From: JAAXHB01 sp965221635
Lineage (GTDB): Bacteria > Actinomycetota > Acidimicrobiia > Acidimicrobiales > Aldehydirespiratoraceae
Length of the DNA stretch: 64,000 nucleotides
Direction: 5' to 3'
NCBI GenBank assembly: GCA_965221635.1
Contig: OZ244902.1
Location: 992,001 to 1,056,000, forward strand
Position 1 is the first letter of the stretch, and each line of letters opens with the position of its first letter. Shown here one piece after another: positions 51,054 through 59,564 of the stretch. Both the position numbers and the translations under genes were made by a program. The notes under the pieces are model-generated. The model was not told where the DNA came from. It did no database searches and was given only the letters and a program-made list of their open reading frames with translations.

Positions 51054-52126
51054 TGGCTGAAGGACCGGGCGGACACGCCCTAGACACCAACATCGAACAA
51101 CAGTCGAAGCTGGCCAACTGGCCGTTCAACTGGCTGTGGAAACGTCGCAGCAAGTCCAACGTGAAGACGGTCACCTTCGGCGACGCCGCCGAGGTGAGCG
51201 GCTCGGCTTTCTGGACGGTGATCAGCCTCATCGTGATCATCTTGTTGTGGTTCATATCCACCAACGTGTGGGGCCTCCCCGACGCCTGGTGGGATTACGC
51301 CGAAGACAAGCAAGCCACAATCGCTGCGGACGAGAGTTACGGTCAGCGTGACCTGCTGCGCGACTGCGACGACGCGGCCGACGACCCGGCCGTGGCCGCT
51401 AGCAAATTCCCGGGCCTTCCGGAGTGTTCGTACACGCAGTGGCTGTCCGAGAGCACCCTTCCCAGCCCGGATCAAGTGTGGAGCGCTGCGTGGAGCTTTG
51501 CCACCGACGGCTTCAGAGGCGACACGGCATGGCAGCACCTTTGGGCGAGCGTTAGCAGGCTCCTCAAGGGTCTGTTCTGGGGTGTGGCCATGGGTGTGCC
51601 CATTGGACTGTCCATGGGTCTGTCCAACCGCTGGCGAGGGGTCTTCGATCCGATCGTCGAGCTGTTGCGGCCCATCCCACCACTTGCGCTGATACCGCTG
51701 TTCATCGTGTGGTTCGGGATCGGCGAAGAAGGCAAGGTGAACTTGCTGATATTCGCATCGATCTTCATCATGGTGATCGCGGCGCGATCCGGTGTGCTGG
51801 CGGTGAACACCACGAAAGTTCATGCGGCCTATTCGTTGGGCGCGTCGAAAATACAGGTACTGCGACACGTGATTCTGCCCAACGCGCTGCCCGAGATCTT
51901 CACCGGTCTGCGGGTGGCGATCGGTGTGTGCTGGGGAACGCTGGTGGCTGCCGAATTGCTCGGCGCTGAGTCCGGCCTGGGCTTCACGATCTTCACGGCC
52001 CGGCAGTTCTTCCGCCTGGACCTGATGCTCTCAGCGGTGCTGTTGATCAGTGTCCTTGGTGTAACCATGGACGTGCTGATGCGCATGGCCGAACGTCGGC
52101 TCATCCCCTGGCGAGGCAAGGGGTAA
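51053..52126 (+). CDS. TauC-like ABC transporter permease
   Basis: 357 residues. After a cytoplasmic N-terminus there is one helix (about 55-75: AFWTVISLIVIILLWFIS). An 85-residue presumably external insertion with two cysteines follows (LLRDCDD and LPECSYTQW). The conserved permease helices follow, with the EAA-type loop AAYSLGASKIQVLRHVILPNALPEIFTGLRVAIG that contacts the ATPase. TauC relatives are usually shorter (about 250-280 residues); the extra length is the N-terminus and the external loop. Its ATG shares one base with the ATPase stop (TGATG). Confidence 0.9.
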   Translation: MAEGPGGHALDTNIEQQSKLANWPFNWLWKRRSKSNVKTVTFGDAAEVSGSAFWTVISLIVIILLWFISTNVWGLPDAWWDYAEDKQATIAADESYGQRDLLRDCDDAADDPAVAASKFPGLPECSYTQWLSESTLPSPDQVWSAAWSFATDGFRGDTAWQHLWASVSRLLKGLFWGVAMGVPIGLSMGLSNRWRGVFDPIVELLRPIPPLALIPLFIVWFGIGEEGKVNLLIFASIFIMVIAARSGVLAVNTTKVHAAYSLGASKIQVLRHVILPNALPEIFTGLRVAIGVCWGTLVAAELLGAESGLGFTIFTARQFFRLDLMLSAVLLISVLGVTMDVLMRMAERRLIPWRGKG

Positions 52127-52219
52127 ACACAACGGGTTGATTTCGGGTCGCCGTCGGCACCATCCGTCGGCGGCCCGAAACCCCCATCCGCATCGGGTTG
52201 CGGCCCGACGCTTTGAGCA

Positions 52220-53131
52220 ATGCTGAGCGCCGAGGGTGATCCCGATGTGGTGCGGGGTTGGTTTCGTCGTGCCCGGGCCGGGCCGAGTCGGGTGGTGCTG
52301 GCGGACGGTTCGGATCCCCGGGTTGTGGAGGCCGCCGCCGAGTTGACCCGACACACCTTGATCGAGCCGGTGATCCTGAACGACCCGGCTCACGGACGCA
52401 GCGACGCGGTTCAAGCCGCGGCGGCTGCGTCGCGGTGGGCAGAGCGGATTGATCTGGATGATCCGTTGCATGTTGCGGCATTGATGGTGGCCGCCGGTGA
52501 TGTTGATGCTTGCGTGGCGGGCGCCACACGCACCACCGCGGATGTGGTACGCGCAGCGTTGTACTGCATCGGCCCCGCGCCCGGCGTGGGATTGATCAGC
52601 AGCTCGTTCGTGATGGTGCTTGCCGACGGCACGCCGTTGGTGTTCACCGACTGCGGGGTGGTGCCCGAACCCGACGCCGAGCAGCTTGCGTCGATCGCCA
52701 TCGCGGGCGCGCACACCTACCGGCAACTCGTGGGAGACGAACCTCGCGTGGCGCTGCTCTCGTATTCCACGCTCGGCAGCGCGGATGGATCGAGCCCACA
52801 GCGAGTGCGCGAAGCGGTGGACATCCTGGCCCACAAGGCGCCCGGCCTGGCGGTGGACGGCGAGTTGCAGTTCGACGCCGCCTGGGACGGTGCCGTTGCC
52901 AAGTCCAAGGCACCCGGGTCGCCGGTGGCGGGCCGGGCGAACGTGTTCGTGTTTCCCAACCTCGACGCCGGGAACCTCGCTTACAAGATCACCGAACGCC
53001 TTGGGGGCGCCATTGCCCTGGGCCCGCTCCTGCAAGGCGCCGCCGGTGTGATCCACGACCTGTCCCGCGGCGCCGACGCCCAGGCCATAGCCCTGGTGTC
53101 GGTGATCGCCGCCTGCCAAGCCCAGCAGTGA
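52220..53131 (+). CDS. pta: Phosphate acetyltransferase
   Basis: 303 residues, the catalytic Pta domain without the long N-terminal extension. Motifs: RVVLADGSDPRVVEAA, ADVVRAALYCIGPAPGVGLISS, VFTDCGVVPEPDAEQLASIA, VALLSYSTLGSADGSS and VFVFPNLDAGNLAYKITERLGGA. It converts acetyl phosphate and CoA to acetyl-CoA. In taurine catabolism Pta recovers the acetyl phosphate released by sulfoacetaldehyde acetyltransferase (Xsc). Its position after the transporter genes fits that job, although no acetate kinase or xsc gene is adjacent. Confidence 0.93.
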   Translation: MLSAEGDPDVVRGWFRRARAGPSRVVLADGSDPRVVEAAAELTRHTLIEPVILNDPAHGRSDAVQAAAAASRWAERIDLDDPLHVAALMVAAGDVDACVAGATRTTADVVRAALYCIGPAPGVGLISSSFVMVLADGTPLVFTDCGVVPEPDAEQLASIAIAGAHTYRQLVGDEPRVALLSYSTLGSADGSSPQRVREAVDILAHKAPGLAVDGELQFDAAWDGAVAKSKAPGSPVAGRANVFVFPNLDAGNLAYKITERLGGAIALGPLLQGAAGVIHDLSRGADAQAIALVSVIAACQAQQ

Positions 53132-53245
53132 CCCAGGCAGGGCTGTAAGCACCTATAACGGATCGGATAGACTCACTAACTGCCGGATGGTTGCGCAACT
53201 CGCGGGCGACAGGCCTTTGGGCTTGGTGGCCGCAAGTGGCGTGAG

Positions 53246-53929
53246 ATGAGCGAGAAGGGACAGTTCGGCTTGGCACAAGCGGGCAACCGATCCAGGATTC
53301 CGGCGCAGCGCCAAGCCGGGGCGAACGCCCGCCGGCCACTTGGACGTGACACGGTGATCGAGGTGGCCGCCGACATTGCGGACTCCGAAGGTCTCGACCG
53401 GTTGACCCTCACACGGGTGGCGAAGACGCTTGGCGTGCGCCAGCCCGCCCTTTACCGTCACATCGCCGGGCGCGACGATCTGATACGAAGCCTCAGTCTG
53501 CGGGGCCGCGAGATTCTCGCCAGCAGGCTCGCCTCGGCCGCCATCGGCAGGTCAAGTGATGACGCCGTGGCCGCGGTGGGCCACGCCTGGCGCAAAATGG
53601 TGCGCGACCATCCCGGCATTTACGCGGCCACCGATCGTCATCCTTGCGCCGGTGACGCCGAACTTGAGGAGGCCGTGGAGCGCGTGCTGAAGGTGCTGGG
53701 CCAAAGCCTCACCGCTTACGGCCTCGACGCCGAACAGCGCGTACACGCCACCCGCTCGATGCGCAGCGCCTTCCACGGCTTCAGCCATCTCGAAGCAGGC
53801 GACGGCCATCCACAGCCTCACGACCCCGACGACACCTTCGATCATCTCGTTGAACTGTTGTGCGCCGGGATTCGACGCCTGGCCAATTCGCCATCTTCAG
53901 CGGCCTCCCCGGCCACGCAGCCCGGGTGA
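53246..53929 (+). CDS. TetR-family transcriptional regulator
   Basis: 227 residues. The N-terminal HTH (about 35-82) reads TVIEVAADIADSEGLDRLTLTRVAKTLGVRQPALYRHI (quoted only to locate it). The C-terminal ligand domain resembles the TetR WHG type (RSMRSAFHGFSHLE). It sits between the transport/Pta genes and the molybdopterin oxidoreductase genes and could control both. The octamer ACTAACTG upstream of it (53175-53182) also appears, inverted, in the promoter of the aminotransferase gene. The start is an ATG at 53246 with weak ribosome-binding sequence. Confidence 0.88.
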   Translation: MSEKGQFGLAQAGNRSRIPAQRQAGANARRPLGRDTVIEVAADIADSEGLDRLTLTRVAKTLGVRQPALYRHIAGRDDLIRSLSLRGREILASRLASAAIGRSSDDAVAAVGHAWRKMVRDHPGIYAATDRHPCAGDAELEEAVERVLKVLGQSLTAYGLDAEQRVHATRSMRSAFHGFSHLEAGDGHPQPHDPDDTFDHLVELLCAGIRRLANSPSSAASPATQPG

Positions 53930-54002
53930 CCGGCCCGTCCCGAATGCTGCTGCACCACCGCCAACCTGCGCATTTGCGAAGGCCGAAAGGAGATCTCGCG
54001 CC

Positions 54003-55517
54003 ATGACAAGGCTGGGCTTCCTGCTCGACAGCGACAGTTGCATCGGCTGCCACGCCTGCACCGTTGCGTGCAAGAGCGAACACGACGTGCCCCTGGGCGT
54101 GAACCGCACCTGGGTGAAGTACATCGAACGCGGATCGTTCCCCAACACCAGCAGACATTTCTCGGTGATGCGCTGCAACCATTGCGACAACGCCCCGTGC
54201 ATCACGATCTGCCCCACCAACGCGCTGTTCCGGGCATCCAACGGGGTGGTGGACTTCAACGACGACAACTGCATCGGCTGCAAGGGCTGCATGAACGCCT
54301 GCCCCTATGACGCGATTTACATCAACCCCGAAACCAGCACCGCCCACAAGTGCAACTTCTGCAACCACCGCATCGATCAGGGTCTGGAGCCGAGTTGTGT
54401 GATCGTGTGCCCCACGCACGCCATCAAGGTGGCCGACCTCGATGATCCCAACGACGCCACCACCCGGATCATCGCCCGCAGCGACGTGGCCGTGCGAGCA
54501 CCGCAGCAGAACACCCTGCCGAAGGTGTACTACCGGGGGGCCGATCAGGCTTCGCTTGATCCGTTGCGCACCGCCATCGCGGGAGACGGCATGATCTGGG
54601 CCGACACCACCCCTGCGCATCCAACAGTGGCGCCAGGAAGCCACGGCGCCGTGGCTCGCACCGCGTACACCACCGCTCATCACATGACCTGGAAGGCGAA
54701 GGTGTCGGGCTACCTGGTAACGAAGGCGATCGCCGCGGGTGTGATGTTGGTGGCGGCGCTGATGGTGCTGCTCGGCCACGGCGACAACCAGGCCACGGTT
54801 GGGGTGATGCCGGCGATGGTGGCCGGTTTGTTCCTGGCGGTCACCGGTGTGCTGCTGGTTGCCGACCTGCGCCAACCCCGCCGGTTCGTTTACCTGATCA
54901 CCAGAGGCAGTTGGAGTTCGTGGCTGGTGAAGGGCGCAGTGGTGCTCGGAGTGTTCGCGGCGTTGTGCGCGCTGTGGTGGATCGCCGCGCTGGCCAACGC
55001 CGGTGGACTGTTGGCGGCGCTGGCCGCTCCGGTGGCTCTGGCGGCGGCGGCCACGGCCGGTTACACGGCGTTTCTGTTCGCCCAATGCGAGGGCCGCGAC
55101 CTGTGGCAGTCACCGTTGATGCTGCCGGTGCTGCTTGCCCAGGCCGCCACCGCGGGTGGCGCAGCTTTCGCGGTGGCGGACGTGTTCATGGACGTGCCGG
55201 CCCCCGCGGCGCTGCGTTGGGTTCTGCTTGGCGGGTTGATCGCCTCGGCGGTGCTGATCGCCACCGAGCTGTGCGCCCGGGGAACCGCTCACGTGGAGGC
55301 CGCGGTGGCTGCCATGACCCGTGGCCGTTACGCCCGCCGGTTCTGGTTGGGTGGGGTGCTGCTGGGCCTGGTGGCGCCCGCGGCGCTGGTGGTGGTGGCA
55401 CTCGCCACGGATGCAGGCGTGGCTCTGCCGGCGTTGGCTGCGTTGGCTGCGGTGGTGGGTATGTGGTTCTACGAGGACAGTTTCGTGCGTGCCGGTCAAT
55501 CGGTGCCGCTGTCGTAA
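54003..55517 (+). CDS. Fused 4Fe-4S electron-transfer and NrfD-type membrane subunit (SoeB-SoeC / PsrB-PsrC-like)
   Basis: 504 residues. The first 190 form a DmsB/PsrB-type ferredoxin with four cysteine clusters: CIGCHACTVAC, CNHCDNAPCITICP, CIGCKGCMNACPYDA and CNFCNHRIDQG plus CVIVCP. A linker follows, then about eight to nine hydrophobic helices (about 238-495) of the NrfD/PsrC family, including RQPRRFVYLITRGSWSSWLVKG. Normally these are two proteins. The role is to pass electrons between the molybdenum subunit encoded next and the membrane quinone pool. AAAGGAGA precedes the ATG. The downstream gene starts 37 bp later. Confidence 0.88.
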   Translation: MTRLGFLLDSDSCIGCHACTVACKSEHDVPLGVNRTWVKYIERGSFPNTSRHFSVMRCNHCDNAPCITICPTNALFRASNGVVDFNDDNCIGCKGCMNACPYDAIYINPETSTAHKCNFCNHRIDQGLEPSCVIVCPTHAIKVADLDDPNDATTRIIARSDVAVRAPQQNTLPKVYYRGADQASLDPLRTAIAGDGMIWADTTPAHPTVAPGSHGAVARTAYTTAHHMTWKAKVSGYLVTKAIAAGVMLVAALMVLLGHGDNQATVGVMPAMVAGLFLAVTGVLLVADLRQPRRFVYLITRGSWSSWLVKGAVVLGVFAALCALWWIAALANAGGLLAALAAPVALAAAATAGYTAFLFAQCEGRDLWQSPLMLPVLLAQAATAGGAAFAVADVFMDVPAPAALRWVLLGGLIASAVLIATELCARGTAHVEAAVAAMTRGRYARRFWLGGVLLGLVAPAALVVVALATDAGVALPALAALAAVVGMWFYEDSFVRAGQSVPLS

Positions 55518-55554
55518 CGGCCGGTTCCGCAACGCAGGCCAAGGAGAATCCCAG

Positions 55555-58455
55555 ATGACAGAGCTTCACACTTATCCCCCTCACGAGCAGTGGCACGATG
55601 TGGTGTCACTCGACGCCAAGGCATGGCCCACCAAGGTGGAGCGGCATCACACTTTGGTGCCCACCACTTGCTTCAACTGCGAAGCTGCGTGCGGACTGTT
55701 GTGCCACGTCAATCACGAAACAGGCCACATCGACCGCATCGAGGGCAACCCGTTGCATCCCGCCAGTCGTGGCCGCAACTGCGCCAAGGGCCCGGCCACC
55801 CTCAACCAGATCGAAGACCACGAACGCATCCTGTACCCGTTGCGCCAAACCGGCGAACGCGGTTCGGGCCAATGGGAACGGGTCACTTGGGAACAAGCCC
55901 TCGCCGACATCGGCGAACGCATCCGCACCGCCATCACCGAGGGACGGCGCAACGAGGTGATGTATCACGTGGGCCGCCCCGGCGAGGACGGCTTCGCCGA
56001 GCGGGTGTTGCAATGCTGGGGCGCCGACGGGCACAACAGCCACACCAACATTTGCAGCTCCAATGCTCGCATCGGCTACCAGAGCTGGATGGGCCACGAC
56101 CGTCCGTCATCTGATTTCGCCAACGCAGAGGTGATCTTCTTGATCTCGTCTCACTTGGAGGCGGGCCATTATTTCAACCCGCACGCTCAGCGCATCATGG
56201 AAGGCCAAGCCAAGGGCGCAACGGTGATTTGTGTGGATCCGCGTCTGTCCAACACGGGCGCCAAGGCCGATCACTGGCTGCCGGCGTGGCCCGGCACCGA
56301 GCCGGTGCTGTTGCTGGCCCTGGCGCGGCTGTTGATCGCCAACAACACCTGGGATCACGATTTTGTTCGCCGTTGGACGAACTGGCCTGTGTACCTGCAG
56401 AAGCGTCACCCGGAGTTGCCGGTGGAGTTCGATTCGCTGCGTGAGGCGCTGCTGGCCGACTACGCCGAGTACACCCCCGAACACGCCGAGCACGTGACCG
56501 GCATTTCCGCCGCGGAGATTCGTGAGATCGCGGTCACCATCGGCGCGCACCTGGGCCGGTTCGCTTCGCACAACTGGCGCGCCGCCGGCGCCGGCAACCT
56601 CGGTGGCTGGCAAACGGCGCGGTGTTTGTTCTTCCTGAACGTGCTCACCGGTTCGGTTGGAACTGTTGGTGGCACCACCGGCAACGGCTGGAACAAGTTC
56701 AAGCCCGCGCACCCCGCGGGGGCGCCGCCGGTGCAGGAATGGAACGAGCTGAATTGGCCGTTGGAGTACCCGCTCGCCTACCACGAAATGTCGATCTTGT
56801 TGCCGCATTTCCTGGCCGAGGGCCGTGGCCGTCTCGAGGTGTACTTCAGCCGGGTGTACAACCCGGTATGGACCAACCCCGACGGGTTTACTTGGCTCAA
56901 CGTGCTGCGCGACCGCACCAAGGTGGGCTGCCATGTGGCGCTCACTCCCACCTGGAGCGAAACGGCGTGGTTCGCGGATTACGTGCTGCCGATGGGTGTG
57001 GGAGCGGAACGTCACGACGTGGCCAGCTTCGAAACCCACGCCGGGCGCTGGATCGGGTTCCGCCAGCCGGTGATGCGCCGCTACCACGAAATCCGTAACG
57101 GGAATGGCGCGGCGGATTCGGGTTCGGACGATTCCGGAAGCGGCGACGGCGCGGGTCCCGACGGGCGCGATTCCCACTTGCGGCGCACTCACGAGTTCAA
57201 CCCGGGCGAGGTTTGGGAGGAGAACGAGTTCTGGATTGACCTGTCCTGGCACATCGACCCCGACGGGTCGTTGGGCATCCGCCGTTACTTCGAGAGTTCC
57301 ACCCATCCGGGCACGCCGATGAGCGTGGACGAGTACTACTCGCAAATGTTCGCGGATTCGGTGCCAGGCCTGGCCGAGGACGCATCCGCTGCGGGCCAAA
57401 CACCGTTGGAGTTCATGCGTGACCGGGGCGCTTACGCCGTGGCCGGCGACACTTACCTTGTCCACGAGCACGAGGTGGGTGACGCCAAGCTGGCCGACTG
57501 TCACCTGGACGAATCCGGTGTGTACCGCAAACCCCACACGCCCGGAACCTGGGACGGCGACCCTGGTTCTTTGGCGGGCCTGCATCTGCCCGGTTTGGGT
57601 GACGGATCGCCCGCGGTTGTGGTGGACGGCGTGGCACGTGAGGGTTTCCCCACGCCGTCACGCAAGCTGGAGTTGTACTCCGAGACGCTTGCCGATTGGG
57701 GTTGGGAAGAACACGCAACCCCAGGTTGGATTCCCTCCCATGTTCATTGGGAGAACCTCGACCTCGCCGGCGACGAGCGCATCTTGTTGCCCACGTTTCG
57801 CATTCCCACGCTGATCCACACCCGCTCGGCGAACAGCAAATGGCTGGCCGAGATCAGTCACCGTCATCCGCTTTGGATCCATCCGGAGGACGCCGAGGCT
57901 CTGGGCATAGACGAGGGCGGCCTGGTGCGGATCACCACCCGGATCGGGCATTTCGTGATCAGCGCCTGGCGCACCGAGGGCATCCGCCCCGGTGTGGTGG
58001 CCGCTTCGCATCACATGGGCCGCTGGCGAGTGGACGGCGCCAAGGGCAGTTCGTGGTCTGCGGGCGCGGTCAACATCACCCGTGATGGCGACGGCGCCAC
58101 CTGGCGGTTGCGTCGCACCGCTTCGATGGGCGCCCACCAAAGTGACGATCCCGACACCGAGCGGATCTGGTGGCATGACACCGGCGTGCATCAGAACCTC
58201 ACGTTTTGTGTGCAACCCGACCCGATCTCGGGGATGCAGTGCTGGCATCAGCGGGTGCGGGTGACCCCCGCGCAGCCCGACGACCAGTACGGCGACGTGG
58301 TGGTGGACACCGTCGCCTCCACCGACGCGTACCGCGAGTGGTTGTCCATGACCCGCCCGGCCCCAGGCCCTGGTGGCCTGCGACGGCCCCTGTGGTACGC
58401 CCGTCCCCTGAAGCCAACCCCAGCCGCCTACGCCGCCCCCACTCCGGAGCGGTGA
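55555..58455 (+). CDS. Molybdopterin oxidoreductase catalytic subunit, SoeA/PsrA-like
   Basis: 966 residues of the DMSO-reductase superfamily. An N-terminal 4Fe-4S site is C39-x2-C42-x3-C46 with Cys76 (CFNCEAACG, RGRNCAKGP). The molybdenum-binding regions include HTNICSSNARIGYQSWMG, FLISSHLEAGHYFNPHAQRI, ICVDPRLSNTGAKADHWLP, NWRAAGAGNLGGWQTARCL and LTGSVGTVGGTTGNGWN. The C-terminal guanine-dinucleotide domain follows. No Tat signal is present at the N-terminus, so it should face the cytoplasm, as SoeABC sulfite dehydrogenase does. A Ser/Gly/Asp-rich insertion is at about 517-545. AAGGAG precedes the ATG. Sulfite oxidation is inferred from the taurine context; polysulfide or other substrates are alternatives. 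Confidence 0.88.
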   Translation: MTELHTYPPHEQWHDVVSLDAKAWPTKVERHHTLVPTTCFNCEAACGLLCHVNHETGHIDRIEGNPLHPASRGRNCAKGPATLNQIEDHERILYPLRQTGERGSGQWERVTWEQALADIGERIRTAITEGRRNEVMYHVGRPGEDGFAERVLQCWGADGHNSHTNICSSNARIGYQSWMGHDRPSSDFANAEVIFLISSHLEAGHYFNPHAQRIMEGQAKGATVICVDPRLSNTGAKADHWLPAWPGTEPVLLLALARLLIANNTWDHDFVRRWTNWPVYLQKRHPELPVEFDSLREALLADYAEYTPEHAEHVTGISAAEIREIAVTIGAHLGRFASHNWRAAGAGNLGGWQTARCLFFLNVLTGSVGTVGGTTGNGWNKFKPAHPAGAPPVQEWNELNWPLEYPLAYHEMSILLPHFLAEGRGRLEVYFSRVYNPVWTNPDGFTWLNVLRDRTKVGCHVALTPTWSETAWFADYVLPMGVGAERHDVASFETHAGRWIGFRQPVMRRYHEIRNGNGAADSGSDDSGSGDGAGPDGRDSHLRRTHEFNPGEVWEENEFWIDLSWHIDPDGSLGIRRYFESSTHPGTPMSVDEYYSQMFADSVPGLAEDASAAGQTPLEFMRDRGAYAVAGDTYLVHEHEVGDAKLADCHLDESGVYRKPHTPGTWDGDPGSLAGLHLPGLGDGSPAVVVDGVAREGFPTPSRKLELYSETLADWGWEEHATPGWIPSHVHWENLDLAGDERILLPTFRIPTLIHTRSANSKWLAEISHRHPLWIHPEDAEALGIDEGGLVRITTRIGHFVISAWRTEGIRPGVVAASHHMGRWRVDGAKGSSWSAGAVNITRDGDGATWRLRRTASMGAHQSDDPDTERIWWHDTGVHQNLTFCVQPDPISGMQCWHQRVRVTPAQPDDQYGDVVVDTVASTDAYREWLSMTRPAPGPGGLRRPLWYARPLKPTPAAYAAPTPER

Positions 58456-58466
58456 GACAGGTCGAC

Positions 58467-59366
58467 ATGATGACGAGTGCAGAGTTGACGATTGACGGTG
58501 CGGTGGCGGTGGTCACCGGCGGCGCGAGCGGTATCGGCAAGGGCATCGCCGGTGCGTTGCTGCGTGCCGGTGCGACGGTGGTGATCGCCGACGTGGAAAC
58601 TGCCGCCCTGGAGACGGCGGTTGCCGACTTGGAGGGCTCCGGCACCGGGGCCGTGACCGGTGCGCAAGCCGACGTGACCGACCCCGATTCGATGGACGCT
58701 CTGGCGCGGCGAGTGTTCGACGCGCACGGGCGTTGCAACTTGTTGTTCAACAACGCCGGGGTCACCTCCGGTGGTGGTGGCAAGCCTTGGCAGCAGGAGC
58801 ACAACGACTGGCGCTGGTGTTTCGGGGTGAACGTGTTCGGCGTGGCCAACGGCGTGAACGCGTTCGTGCCCCGCATGATCGACACCGCCGAGCCGGGTCA
58901 GATCATCAACACATCCTCGGGTGACGGCGGCTTTGCGCCGGTTCCAAGGGCTTCGGTGTACGCGGCGTCCAAAGCGGCGGTGAGCTGTTTCACCGAGGCG
59001 TTGCATCACACGCTGGCCGAGGAGGGCACCGACCTGCGGGCGTCGGTGTTCTACCCTTCGGGCGGTTTGATGCCCACGGGGTTGTTCAACGCCACCCGCA
59101 ACCGCCCCGCGGAACTGGCCAGGGTGCGCGGCGGCACAGGCCGCGCCTCGATGACCTTCGACGAGATGAAGGCCCGCCTGGAGGCCGCGGGTCGTGACGT
59201 GACCGTGGCCGACCTCGACGAGCTAGGCGATTTCGTTGTGGATTGCGTGCGCCGCCGTCAGTACATCGTCGCCCGCAACATCGACGACACGATCGATCTG
59301 CTGCACCGCCGAGCCGACGCAATAGCCCGCTTCGAGGTGCCACCCCACCACGAAATGGGCCTCTAA
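58467..59366 (+). CDS. Short-chain dehydrogenase/reductase
   Basis: About 299 residues. The cofactor motif VVTGGASGIGKGIAGALL is near the N-terminus, NNAG in LLFNNAGVTSGGGG, and the catalytic SVYAASKAAVSCF. The C-terminal half is longer than in minimal SDRs. ATGs at 58467 and 58470 are both possible. It follows the molybdopterin subunit by 11 bp, so it is probably co-transcribed. In the taurine scenario it might reduce sulfoacetaldehyde to isethionate, but nothing in the sequence proves this. Confidence 0.85.
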   Translation: MMTSAELTIDGAVAVVTGGASGIGKGIAGALLRAGATVVIADVETAALETAVADLEGSGTGAVTGAQADVTDPDSMDALARRVFDAHGRCNLLFNNAGVTSGGGGKPWQQEHNDWRWCFGVNVFGVANGVNAFVPRMIDTAEPGQIINTSSGDGGFAPVPRASVYAASKAAVSCFTEALHHTLAEEGTDLRASVFYPSGGLMPTGLFNATRNRPAELARVRGGTGRASMTFDEMKARLEAAGRDVTVADLDELGDFVVDCVRRRQYIVARNIDDTIDLLHRRADAIARFEVPPHHEMGL

Positions 59367-59564
59367 CCGCAAACTCCCAGCCCAGTCCAGGCACGCCTGC
59401 CCGCCGGTCTTCCAACCCGGTGACTGTGACTGGACCCGTTGTTGCACCCTCTTCCCTCTTGGCGCGCCTGGGCTGTGGCGGTGTTCCCGGCCGGTGGTGT
59501 GGTCACCTTTATGGCGTTGACGGGTGGCCGTTTTCGGTGCCGTTGGCGGGTTGGTGGCTTGGGG

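Noticed and set aside
56107..57585. 492-codon minus-strand frame inside the molybdopterin oxidoreductase gene
   Set aside because: Antisense shadow; the plus strand carries the complete conserved enzyme.
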